Assembly (NCBI GenBank): GCA_035550975.1
Contig: DASZOC010000080.1
Span: 1 to 28,701 of the forward strand
Direction of reading: 5' to 3'
Length of the DNA: 28,701 nt
Origin: DASZOC01 sp035550975
GTDB lineage: Bacteria > Actinomycetota > CADDZG01 > WHSQ01
Part shown: in pieces, positions 22,438 through 28,701 of the stretch
Numbering within the stretch: position 1 is the stretch's first letter
Layout: every line of letters starts with the position of its first letter
Translations under genes and position numbers: made by a program
The notes under the pieces: generated by a model
What the model was told of the DNA's origin: nothing
The model's input: only the letters and a program-made list of their open reading frames with translations
The model's database searches: none

Positions 22438-22989
22438 CTACGGGCGCACGTAGAGAGAGACGAAGACGACGAGCCACACGACGTCGACGAAGTGCCAGTA
22501 ATAGGTCGCTGCTTCGAGGTGGTCGCGACGAGGGTCTCCGGCCCACCGAGAGGCGACGACCCCCAGCATCGCCAGCCCGCCGATCACGTGTAGGCCGTGC
22601 GCTCCCGTGATCGTGAAGAAGAGCGTGCCGAAGATGCCGGAGCTGATCGACAGGCCCTCCGACCGGAGCTCGGTCCACTCCCATGCCTGCCCCGCGAGGA
22701 AAACCAGGCCGAGGACGATCGTCGCCGCGACCCACCGCCGCGTGCGAGAGGTGCCCGCTTCGAGGGCGCGGTGCTGTGTCACCGACGATGCGAGCAGGGC
22801 CGCGGTGAACACCGCCGGCCACACCAGCCCCGGAGCGACCTCACCTTTCGGAGGCCATGCCTCGTGGCCGCCGCGCGCCGCGAAGTAGGCGGAGAGCAGG
22901 CCGCCGAAGAACATGACCTCGGAGGTGATGAACAGGATCATCCCGATCACGGAGGGGTCCACCTTCTTCTTCCTCACAACCGTGCTCAC
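22438..22989 (-). CDS. Cytochrome c oxidase subunit III, second copy
   Basis: A 183-residue five-helix protein of the CoxC family begins at GTG 22989, overlapping the resA stop (GTGA). It has MILFITSEVMFFGGLLSAYF, GTLFFTITGAHGLHVIGG and the C-terminal YYWHFVDVVWLVVFVSLYV, the family signature. A separate coxC sits downstream of coxA at 26560 and is only partly similar. This one lies in the opposite orientation, between resA and ccmE, so it may serve another oxidase or be a differently regulated isoform. The frame upstream of 22989 is a shadow of resA. Confidence 0.9.
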   Translation of the reverse strand: MSTVVRKKKVDPSVIGMILFITSEVMFFGGLLSAYFAARGGHEAWPPKGEVAPGLVWPAVFTAALLASSVTQHRALEAGTSRTRRWVAATIVLGLVFLAGQAWEWTELRSEGLSISSGIFGTLFFTITGAHGLHVIGGLAMLGVVASRWAGDPRRDHLEAATYYWHFVDVVWLVVFVSLYVRP

Positions 22990-23591
22990 GAGGACGTCTC
23001 CAGGATCCGCGCGATCTGGCGTTCGAGCTCGTCTTCCTCGATCGCGCCCAGCGTCGGTATGTCGTCGCCCGCGAGCGCTCCCGCGCGGCCCTCGGTCGCG
23101 TCGCCCTTGAAGCGGCCGGAGGCGTCGACGAAGAAGGTCTGCGGAAGCCCCACCAACCCCAGCGCCTTCGCCAGCGTCTGATCCGGGTCCCACACCATCG
23201 GGTAGGTGAGGTCGTGGCTGCGGGCGAACGCGAGCGCGTCTTTGGGCGTGTCCTTCACCACGACCCCGAGGAAGACGACACCCTCGTCGCGGTACTCGCG
23301 CCACTTCCGCTCCAGTAGCGGCGCTTCGTCACGGCACGGGATACACCAGGAGGCCCAGAAGTTGATGACCAGTGGTCGACCCGCGAAGTCGGCGCGCGAG
23401 ATCGTCCGCTCACCGTCGAGCGTCGTCAGGGTGAACTCGGGCAGGGATCTCGAAGCAGGATCGATCCGCGCCGGTTGCGTGACGCCGTAGGCGATCGATG
23501 CGATCAGCAGCATCGCCGCGACCGCGACCGCGACCTTCGTCAGAGAGCTTGTGCGCTTGCGACGCGCGTCGACGTATCCGGACGGGATCAC
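22986..23591 (-). CDS. resA: Thioredoxin-like thiol-disulfide protein ResA/CcmG
   Basis: This 201-residue protein reduces apocytochrome c cysteines before heme attachment. It has a membrane anchor (about 18-36), then a thioredoxin fold with WASWCIPCRDEAPLL (redox Cys83 and Cys86), KDTPKDALAFA and the cis-proline loop GLPQTFFVD. The acidic C-terminus (AIEEDELERQIARIL) is longer than in minimal ResA. The start GTG 23591 opens the minus-strand ccm operon, 67 bases from the divergent coxB start. Whether it is called ResA or CcmG is a matter of naming; with a full Ccm set it plays the CcmG role. Confidence 0.9.
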   Translation of the reverse strand: MIPSGYVDARRKRTSSLTKVAVAVAAMLLIASIAYGVTQPARIDPASRSLPEFTLTTLDGERTISRADFAGRPLVINFWASWCIPCRDEAPLLERKWREYRDEGVVFLGVVVKDTPKDALAFARSHDLTYPMVWDPDQTLAKALGLVGLPQTFFVDASGRFKGDATEGRAGALAGDDIPTLGAIEEDELERQIARILETSS

Positions 23592-23616
23592 GGTGCGACG
23601 CTATCGTCTGGTGCGC

Positions 23617-23650
23617 GTTTGGCGGAGGGCTCGAACATATATATTCCGCC
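23617..23650 (+). promoter_or_regulatory. Candidate coxB promoter with flanking inverted repeat
   Basis: In the 67-base gap between resA and coxB, TATATT (23640-23645) is a good -10 element 14 bases before ATG 23659, with a weak TTTGGC (23618-23623) about 16 bases upstream as -35. Arms GGCGGA (23621-23626) and TCCGCC (23645-23650) form an inverted repeat around the spacer and could be a regulator site. The same gap must hold the promoter of the minus-strand ccm operon. Confidence 0.4.
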
Positions 23651-23658
23651 TGGATTCC

Positions 23659-24669
23659 ATGACGAGCCCGGGGCGATCGAGACGAGTTCTGCTGGGTGCA
23701 GCTCTGCTGGCCCTCGCGCTTGTTTTCGGCGGCTGTGCCGAAGACGCCCCGCAAGACTTCCTCAATCACCAGATGGGCCCGAACGCGGAGAAGGCCGACC
23801 GCATCTGGGACATCACGTTCCTGATCGCGGTCGTCATCTTCTTCGTGGTCGAGGGCCTGCTGGTCTTCGCTCTGATCCGGTTCCGCCACAAGCCGGGGCG
23901 GGTGGCGGAGCAGTTCCACGGCAACACGAAGCTCGAGGTCGTGCTGACGCTGATCCCCGCGCTGATCCTCGCGGGTCTCGCCGTGCCGACGCTGCGGACG
24001 ATCTTCGACATCGCGAGCAAGCCGGAAGGCGCGCTCGAGGTGACGGTGACGGGCCGGCAGTTCTGGTGGCAGTACGAATACCAAGACTTCGACTTCCAGA
24101 CCGCGAACGAGCTTCATATCCCGATCGACACGCCGGTGCACCTGACGTTCGAGGCGGCAGACGTGATCCACAGCTACTGGATCCCGCGGCTGACCGGCAC
24201 GCAGGACCTCGTTCCGGGACGGCGCAACGAGCTGACGTTCTCGGCCGACGTTCCCGGCCGCTACATGGGTCAGTGCAAGGAATTCTGCGGGTTGAGCCAC
24301 GCGAACATGCGCCTGATCGTGTTCGCGCACGAGCCCGCGGAGTTCCAGACGTGGGTGTCGGAGCAGCAGAAGCCGGCCGACCCGGCATCAGGCGACGTCG
24401 CGGCCGGGGAGAAGCTGTTCTTGGAAGGCGAGTGCGTCAACTGTCACGCGATCGAGGGGACCGACGCCGCCGCGACCACGGCCCCCGACCTCACGCATTT
24501 CGCCAGCCGCGAGACGTTCGCGGGGGCCATGTTCGAGGTCAACGAGGAGAACCTGGCGGAGTGGCTGCGCGACCCACCCGCGATGAAACCGGGCGCCCCC
24601 ATGCCCGATTACGGTTTGACCGAGGACCAGATCGAGAAGCTAGTGGCCTATCTGATGAGTCTGGACTGA
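23659..24669 (+). CDS. coxB: Cytochrome c oxidase subunit II fused to cytochrome c (caa3-type)
   Basis: The 336-residue protein is a lipoprotein (lipobox FGGC, Cys26) with two membrane helices (about 52-73 and 92-112). Its CuA domain has HSYWIPRLTG (His171) and CKEFCGLSHANM (Cys206, Glu208, Cys210, His214, Met217). A C-terminal cytochrome c domain carries CVNCH (259-263) and Met315 in PMPDYG. It accepts electrons from the bc complex, possibly directly through its own heme. ATG 23659 is chosen because the signal sequence begins there; the frame is open further upstream without coding character. It heads the coxB-coxA-coxC-coxD-ctaG operon, divergent from resA. Confidence 0.96.
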   Translation: MTSPGRSRRVLLGAALLALALVFGGCAEDAPQDFLNHQMGPNAEKADRIWDITFLIAVVIFFVVEGLLVFALIRFRHKPGRVAEQFHGNTKLEVVLTLIPALILAGLAVPTLRTIFDIASKPEGALEVTVTGRQFWWQYEYQDFDFQTANELHIPIDTPVHLTFEAADVIHSYWIPRLTGTQDLVPGRRNELTFSADVPGRYMGQCKEFCGLSHANMRLIVFAHEPAEFQTWVSEQQKPADPASGDVAAGEKLFLEGECVNCHAIEGTDAAATTAPDLTHFASRETFAGAMFEVNEENLAEWLRDPPAMKPGAPMPDYGLTEDQIEKLVAYLMSLD

Positions 24670-24685
24670 TGGGAGTGTCTGCCTG

Positions 24686-26563
24686 ATGGCAACCGCAGTG
24701 ACGACAGCGCCGCGGAGGGGCCTGTTCGCCCGTCCCACCGCGAAGACCGGCGTGTGGGGATGGATGACGACCGTCGACCACAAGAAGATCGGGATCCTGT
24801 ACGGCGCGACCGCGATCTTCTTCTTCATCCTGGGCGGGCTCGAGGCGCTGGCGATCAGGCTCCAGCTGGCGACGCCGAACGGCGAGGTGTTGACCGCGGA
24901 GGTCTACAACCAGTTCTTCACGATGCACGGGATCACGATGATCTTCCTGGTCGTCATGCCCCTTGGTGTGGCGATCATGAACTACTTCATCCCGTTGATG
25001 ATCGGTGCGCGCGACGTCGCGTTCCCCCGGCTGAACGCGTTCAGCTACTGGGTCTTCCTCCTGGGCGGCTTGTTCCTCTATTCGAGCTTCTTCCTCGGCG
25101 GGGCACCGGACGGCGGTTGGTTCGGCTACGCGCCGTTGAGTACGACGTTGCCCGGGAACGGCATGACGTTCTACTCGCTTGGGCTTCAGATCCTCGGTGT
25201 GGCCTCGCTGGCTGGTGCAGTCAACTTCATCATCACGATCATCAACATGCGGGCTCCCGGGATGACCTTCATGCGTCTGCCCGTCTTCATCTGGATGTCG
25301 CTCGTCACTTCGTTCTTGCTGTTGTTCGCGATGCCGATCATCGCGGTCGCGCTGTTCCAGCTGATGTTCGACCGGGTCTTCGAGGCGAACTTCTTCAACC
25401 CGGCCGGTGGGGGAGATCCGCTGTTGTGGCAGCACCTGTTCTGGCTGTTCGGGCATCCCGAGGTCTACATCATGATCCTGCCGGCGATGGGGATCGTCTC
25501 GGAGATCCTGCCGACCTTCGCGCGCAAGCCGATCTTCGGTTACGCCGCGATCGTGTTCGCCGGCGCCGCCATCGGCTTCATGGGCTGGGGCGTGTGGGCG
25601 CACCACATGTTCGCGGTCGGTCTGGGGCCGGTTGCGACCTCCGCGTTCGCCCTGTCGACGATGTTCATAGCGGTGCCGACGGGAATCAAGATCTTCAACT
25701 GGTTGGGAACGCTCTGGGGCGGCGACATCAGGTTCAAGAGCCCGATGTTGTTCGCGCTCGGGTTCGTCTCGATGTTCATCATCGGTGGTCTGTCCGGAGT
25801 CAGCCACGCGATCGTGCCTCACGACATGCAGCAGACGGACACGTATTACATCGTCGCCCACTTCCACTACGTCCTGTTCGGAGGGGCGATCTTCGGGCTC
25901 TTCGGCGGCATCTACTACTGGTGGCCGAAGATGTTCGGCTGGATGCTCGGCGAGGGGTGGGGCAAGGTCCAGTTCTGGTTGCTGTTCATCGGCATGAACC
26001 TGACCTTCGGGCCGATGCACATCGTCGGCCTCCAGGGCCAACCGCGCCGCACGTACACCTATCCCGAGGGGATGGGTTGGGACTTCTGGAACATGATCGA
26101 GACGATCGGCGCGTTCACGATCGCCCTTTCGGTCCTCGTGTTCCTGATCAACGTGTTCATCAGCAAGTTCAAGAAGGAGGAGGCGGGCGACGATCCCTGG
26201 GATGCGCGCACGCTCGAGTGGATGACGACATCGCCGCCGGTGGAGCACAACTTCGACGAGATACCGGTGGTGGCGGACCGCGACGATTTCTGGCACAAGA
26301 AGTACGGCGGCACCCCCGAGACCGCGCCGCAGCCGGTGATCGCCGGGGGCGCCGACGACCTCGCGCACGGCGGCGACCACATCCACCTTCCGTCCCCGTC
26401 CTACTTCCCGTTGTACGCAGCGGTGGGGCTGCCGGTGGCGGGGTACGGGGTCGTCTACTTCAACGAGTGGTCGTTCGCTCCGATCGTGATCGGCGTGGGG
26501 ATGCTGATCACGCTGTTGTCTCTGTTCGGTTGGGTCCTCGAGCCGGGGACGGCCGAGGAATGA
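24686..26563 (+). CDS. coxA: Cytochrome c oxidase subunit I with C-terminal extension
   Basis: The catalytic subunit (625 residues) binds heme a and the heme a3-CuB site. Ligands are His81 (TMHGITM) and His394 for heme a, His392 for heme a3 (HFHYVLFGG), and His257, His306 and His307 for CuB, with Tyr261 of HPEVY as the crosslinked tyrosine. Asp110, Glu259 and Lys351 (RFKSPML) are the D- and K-channel residues, so it is an A1-type proton pump. After the usual 12 helices there is an extension (about 500-625) with a hydrophilic part and two more helices (about 575-615), as in fused subunit I/IV-like oxidases of actinobacteria. The ATG is 16 bases after coxB. Confidence 0.97.
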   Translation: MATAVTTAPRRGLFARPTAKTGVWGWMTTVDHKKIGILYGATAIFFFILGGLEALAIRLQLATPNGEVLTAEVYNQFFTMHGITMIFLVVMPLGVAIMNYFIPLMIGARDVAFPRLNAFSYWVFLLGGLFLYSSFFLGGAPDGGWFGYAPLSTTLPGNGMTFYSLGLQILGVASLAGAVNFIITIINMRAPGMTFMRLPVFIWMSLVTSFLLLFAMPIIAVALFQLMFDRVFEANFFNPAGGGDPLLWQHLFWLFGHPEVYIMILPAMGIVSEILPTFARKPIFGYAAIVFAGAAIGFMGWGVWAHHMFAVGLGPVATSAFALSTMFIAVPTGIKIFNWLGTLWGGDIRFKSPMLFALGFVSMFIIGGLSGVSHAIVPHDMQQTDTYYIVAHFHYVLFGGAIFGLFGGIYYWWPKMFGWMLGEGWGKVQFWLLFIGMNLTFGPMHIVGLQGQPRRTYTYPEGMGWDFWNMIETIGAFTIALSVLVFLINVFISKFKKEEAGDDPWDARTLEWMTTSPPVEHNFDEIPVVADRDDFWHKKYGGTPETAPQPVIAGGADDLAHGGDHIHLPSPSYFPLYAAVGLPVAGYGVVYFNEWSFAPIVIGVGMLITLLSLFGWVLEPGTAEE

Positions 26564-27168
26564 GCGCTCACGCGGTAGCCGTCGAGGAGCACCACACCTC
26601 GACTGGGCTCGACAACACGAAGCTCGCGATGTGGGCGTTCCTCGGGTCGGAGTGTCTCTTCTTCGGGTCGCTGATCACGACCTACCTGCTGTACCGGAAC
26701 CGGGTCGTGTCGGGCCCGACGCCGCACGAGATCTACGACATCCCCTACACGTCCGTGAGCTCGTTCGTCCTGCTGATGTCGTCGTTGACCATGGTCCTGG
26801 CCCTTGCTGCGATCCAACGTGGCGACCACCGGGGTCTGCGGGTGTGGCTGCTGGCGACCGCGTTCCTCGGGCTCACGTTCATCGGGGGCCAAGTCTACGA
26901 ATTCTCTACCTTCGTCGAGGAAGGGCTGAAGCTCAGCACGTCGACGTTCGGCTCGAGCTTCTTCGTCCTGACCGGCTTTCACGGGGCGCACGTGACGGTC
27001 GGCATCCTCATGCTGCTGGCACTCGTCGGCATGTCGTGGGCGGGCCGTTTGGACCCCGCATCCGAGGGTGCTCGCAAGGTCGAGTTGATCGGGCTCTACT
27101 GGCACTTCGTCGACATCGTGTGGATCGTCATCTTCACGGTCATCTACCTGGTTCCGACCAACCCGTAA
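26560..27168 (+). CDS. coxC: Cytochrome c oxidase subunit III
   Basis: The 202-residue, five-helix protein starts at ATG 26560, overlapping the coxA stop by four bases. It contains MWAFLGSECLFFGSLITTYL, SFFVLTGFHGAHVTVGI and LYWHFVDIVWIVIF, the conserved family core. It stabilises the catalytic subunit and proton uptake. It belongs to the same operon as coxA and so is the primary subunit III; compare the divergent copy at 22438. Confidence 0.95.
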   Translation: MSAHAVAVEEHHTSTGLDNTKLAMWAFLGSECLFFGSLITTYLLYRNRVVSGPTPHEIYDIPYTSVSSFVLLMSSLTMVLALAAIQRGDHRGLRVWLLATAFLGLTFIGGQVYEFSTFVEEGLKLSTSTFGSSFFVLTGFHGAHVTVGILMLLALVGMSWAGRLDPASEGARKVELIGLYWHFVDIVWIVIFTVIYLVPTNP

Positions 27169-27178
27169 CGGAGCGCGC

Positions 27179-27526
27179 ATGAGCGAATCGCAGACGAGCA
27201 TGGAGCACGTGACGGACCCGCATATGCACGAGCATCCGTCGCCGCGGAAGTACGTCAACGTCGCGATCATCCTTGCCATCGTCACGGCGATCGAGGTAGC
27301 GATCTACTACGTCACCGCGCTCGCCGACCTGCTCGTACCGATCTTGCTGGCGCTGGCGATCATCAAGTTCGTCATGGTGGGGCTGTACTTCATGCATCTG
27401 AAGTTCGACAGCCGTACCTTCCGCCGCTTCTTCGCGACCGGGATCTTCCTCGCACTGATCATCTTCGGGTTCGTGCTGTGGATGTTCTTCACCCGTGGCG
27501 GCCCTGCGCCCGTCGTGACCGGCTAG
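27179..27526 (+). CDS. coxD: Cytochrome c oxidase subunit IV-like protein
   Basis: A 115-residue protein with a His/Met-rich N-terminus (DPHMHEHPSP) and three helices (about 25-45, 51-74 and 83-104). The pattern KFVMVGLYFMHLKFDSRTFR is typical of the prokaryotic cytochrome c oxidase subunit IV family. ATG 27179 lies ten bases after coxC. It follows coxC as in many caa3 operons and probably assists assembly of the catalytic core. Confidence 0.9.
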   Translation: MSESQTSMEHVTDPHMHEHPSPRKYVNVAIILAIVTAIEVAIYYVTALADLLVPILLALAIIKFVMVGLYFMHLKFDSRTFRRFFATGIFLALIIFGFVLWMFFTRGGPAPVVTG

Positions 27527-27533
27527 GCAAGAC

Positions 27534-28394
27534 ATGCTCCGGCTCGCGCACGGGCTGCAAGGCGGTTCTCCGTGGGAGTTTCATCCTCACCTCGACGTGT
27601 GGCTCGTCCTCGGCGCGGTCGCGATCGCCTACGTGGTCGCGCTGAAGCGCTGGATGGGCCCGGCCGAGCGCGCCGAGGCGACGCAGGTGCAGAAGCTGTC
27701 GTTCTTCGCGGGTCTCGCGATCATGTGGATCGCCGCCGACTGGCCGATCCACGACATCTCGGAGAACTACCTGTTCAGCGTGCACATGGTCCAACACACG
27801 CTGTTCTCGCTCGTGGCTCCTCCATTGATCCTGTTGGGGATCCCGGCGCCGCTGCTGCGCAAGCTTCTGCGGCCGGTGATGGGCGCGGTTCGTTTCTTCA
27901 CCCGGCCGCTCATCGCGCTGGCGCTCTTCAACCTGGTCATGGTGATCACGCACTGGCCGCCGGTCGTCAACACGTCCGTCACGGTCGCGCCGGCGCACCT
28001 GGGGTTGCATCTGTTGCTGGTGTTCTCGTCACTCGTCATGTGGTGGGTCGTCGTATCCCCGCTTCCGGAGCTTCCGTCACTGTCGCCTCCGGGAAAGATG
28101 CTCTTTCTGTTCGGCCAGTCGATCTTGCCGACCGTTCCCGCGTCGTTCCTCACGTTCGCCAGCTCGCCTCTCTACGAGGCGTACGCAAACGCACCGCGTC
28201 TGTGGGGGATCTCCGCGGTGACGGACCAGATGGTCGCGGGTCTCATCATGAAGATTGGTGGCGGTTTGCTACTGTGGTCCGTCATCGCGCTGCTCTTCTT
28301 CAAGTGGTACGCGAGCGAGCAGAAGAATCCGCCGGACGAGATCGCATGGGAGGACTTCGAGCGTGAGCTCCAGGTGTGGGATCTGCGGCGATGA
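27534..28394 (+). CDS. ctaG: Cytochrome c oxidase assembly protein CtaG (caa3 type)
   Basis: This 286-residue, seven-helix membrane protein belongs to the Bacillus-type CtaG family needed for caa3 oxidase maturation, distinct from the Cox11-like proteins of the same name. Supporting segments are WEFHPHLDVWLV, ADWPIHDISENYLFSVHMVQHTLF split across helix ends, PLPELP and FLTFASSPLYEAYANAP. The conserved histidines (HMVQH, HDI, HW) may handle copper. The ATG follows coxD by seven bases; the stop overlaps the next gene (ATGA). Confidence 0.93.
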   Translation: MLRLAHGLQGGSPWEFHPHLDVWLVLGAVAIAYVVALKRWMGPAERAEATQVQKLSFFAGLAIMWIAADWPIHDISENYLFSVHMVQHTLFSLVAPPLILLGIPAPLLRKLLRPVMGAVRFFTRPLIALALFNLVMVITHWPPVVNTSVTVAPAHLGLHLLLVFSSLVMWWVVVSPLPELPSLSPPGKMLFLFGQSILPTVPASFLTFASSPLYEAYANAPRLWGISAVTDQMVAGLIMKIGGGLLLWSVIALLFFKWYASEQKNPPDEIAWEDFERELQVWDLRR

Positions 28395-28701
28395 GTAGCC
28401 GTCCCGATCTCGTCGCCGGCGTCCGCGTCCGCGTTCCGCTGTTGTTCGCGATCCCCCTTGGTGCACTGCTCGTCATCGGACTCGGCGCGTTCGGTTTCTC
28501 CCGGATCCTGCTTGCGCTCGAGCCGGAAGCTGCGACGACGGTCGCGCTCGTGATGGCCGCGAACATCCTGATCGCGTGCGCGATCGTCGCGAACAAGCCC
28601 CGCATCGACTCCGTCACCGCCGCGGAGCTCTTCGTAGTCGTGACCTATCCGATCGTCATCGGGATCGTCCTCGCTATGGTCGGGTTCGGCGGGGGCGGGG
28701 G
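28391..28701 (+). CDS. Membrane protein, 3' end beyond window
   Basis: The frame starts at ATG 28391, overlapping the ctaG stop, and is open to the last base, giving at least 103 residues. It has three hydrophobic segments: about 15-37, 47-63 and 80-98 (VVVTYPIVIGIVLAMVGF). The visible end is a run of glycines, the kind of linker that often precedes a cytochrome c domain in actinobacterial respiratory clusters; whether a heme motif follows cannot be seen. It is absent as a long reading frame because it is cut by the window edge. Coupling to ctaG suggests a role with the oxidase. Confidence 0.65.
   Translation, partial: MSSRPDLVAGVRVRVPLLFAIPLGALLVIGLGAFGFSRILLALEPEAATTVALVMAANILIACAIVANKPRIDSVTAAELFVVVTYPIVIGIVLAMVGFGGGG

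Noticed and set aside
24539..26386. A 615-codon open frame on the minus strand opposite coxA
   Set aside because: It mirrors coxA; the product is Asp/Glu/His/Arg-rich low-complexity sequence without motifs, as expected from codon bias in GC-rich DNA.
24754..27168. An 804-codon frame in another plus-strand phase
   Set aside because: Only its last quarter (from 26560) is real and is coxC; the rest is a frame-shifted shadow of coxA.

Overview
The window is high-GC, densely packed bacterial DNA that I read as the chromosome of an aerobic actinomycetote outside the well-known genera. The grounds are the Streptomyces-like Rex protein followed by hemA-hemC-cobA/hemD-hemB-hemL, the F420-type LLM oxidoreductase, the actinobacterial style of caa3 oxidase (coxB with a fused cytochrome c, coxA, coxC, a subunit IV-like protein, ctaG), and many GTG starts with 1-4 base gene overlaps. 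The genus cannot be fixed from the sequence.

Layout. Bases 1-957 hold little: a possible 29-residue membrane peptide, a 96-residue two-helix membrane protein on the minus strand and a gap of about 330 bases. A perfect Rex operator (958-975) then opens a plus-strand operon: rex, hemA, hemC, a cobA-hemD fusion, hemB, hemL and a small membrane protein (to 8014). This makes tetrapyrroles from glutamyl-tRNA to uroporphyrinogen III and precorrin-2. Facing it on the minus strand (8019-13274) is an unusual cytochrome bc operon. In transcription order it has a two-helix membrane protein, a 2x[4Fe-4S] ferredoxin, a b6-type cytochrome b, a subunit IV-type cytochrome b with a long Ala/Lys/Pro extension, a Rieske protein, a membrane-anchored diheme cytochrome c, an acidic three-helix membrane protein and a 58-residue lipoprotein. 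A small divergent membrane protein follows on the plus strand.

From 13653 to 23591 the minus strand carries a nearly complete System I (Ccm) cytochrome c maturation set: ccmC-ccmD, then (after a plus-strand LLM oxidoreductase) resA/ccmG, an extra coxC, ccmE, ccmF, ccmH, ccmI, a carboxypeptidase-regulatory-like membrane protein, ccmA, ccmB and an M15-like peptidase lipoprotein. Several core residues are non-standard: CcmE has Cys instead of the heme-binding His, CcmH has C-x7-C, and CcmA has Lys at the Walker B glutamate. From 23659 to the end the plus strand encodes the caa3 oxidase (coxB, coxA, coxC, coxD, ctaG) and a truncated membrane protein.

The genes form one functional island: heme precursor synthesis under redox (NADH/NAD+) control, a menaquinol-cytochrome c reductase, covalent heme attachment to its c-type cytochromes, and the terminal oxidase. 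The most novel-looking part is the bc operon, with its ferredoxin and three unrecognised membrane proteins, combined with the divergent Ccm machinery. No RNA genes, insertion sequences, phage genes or CRISPR arrays were seen.
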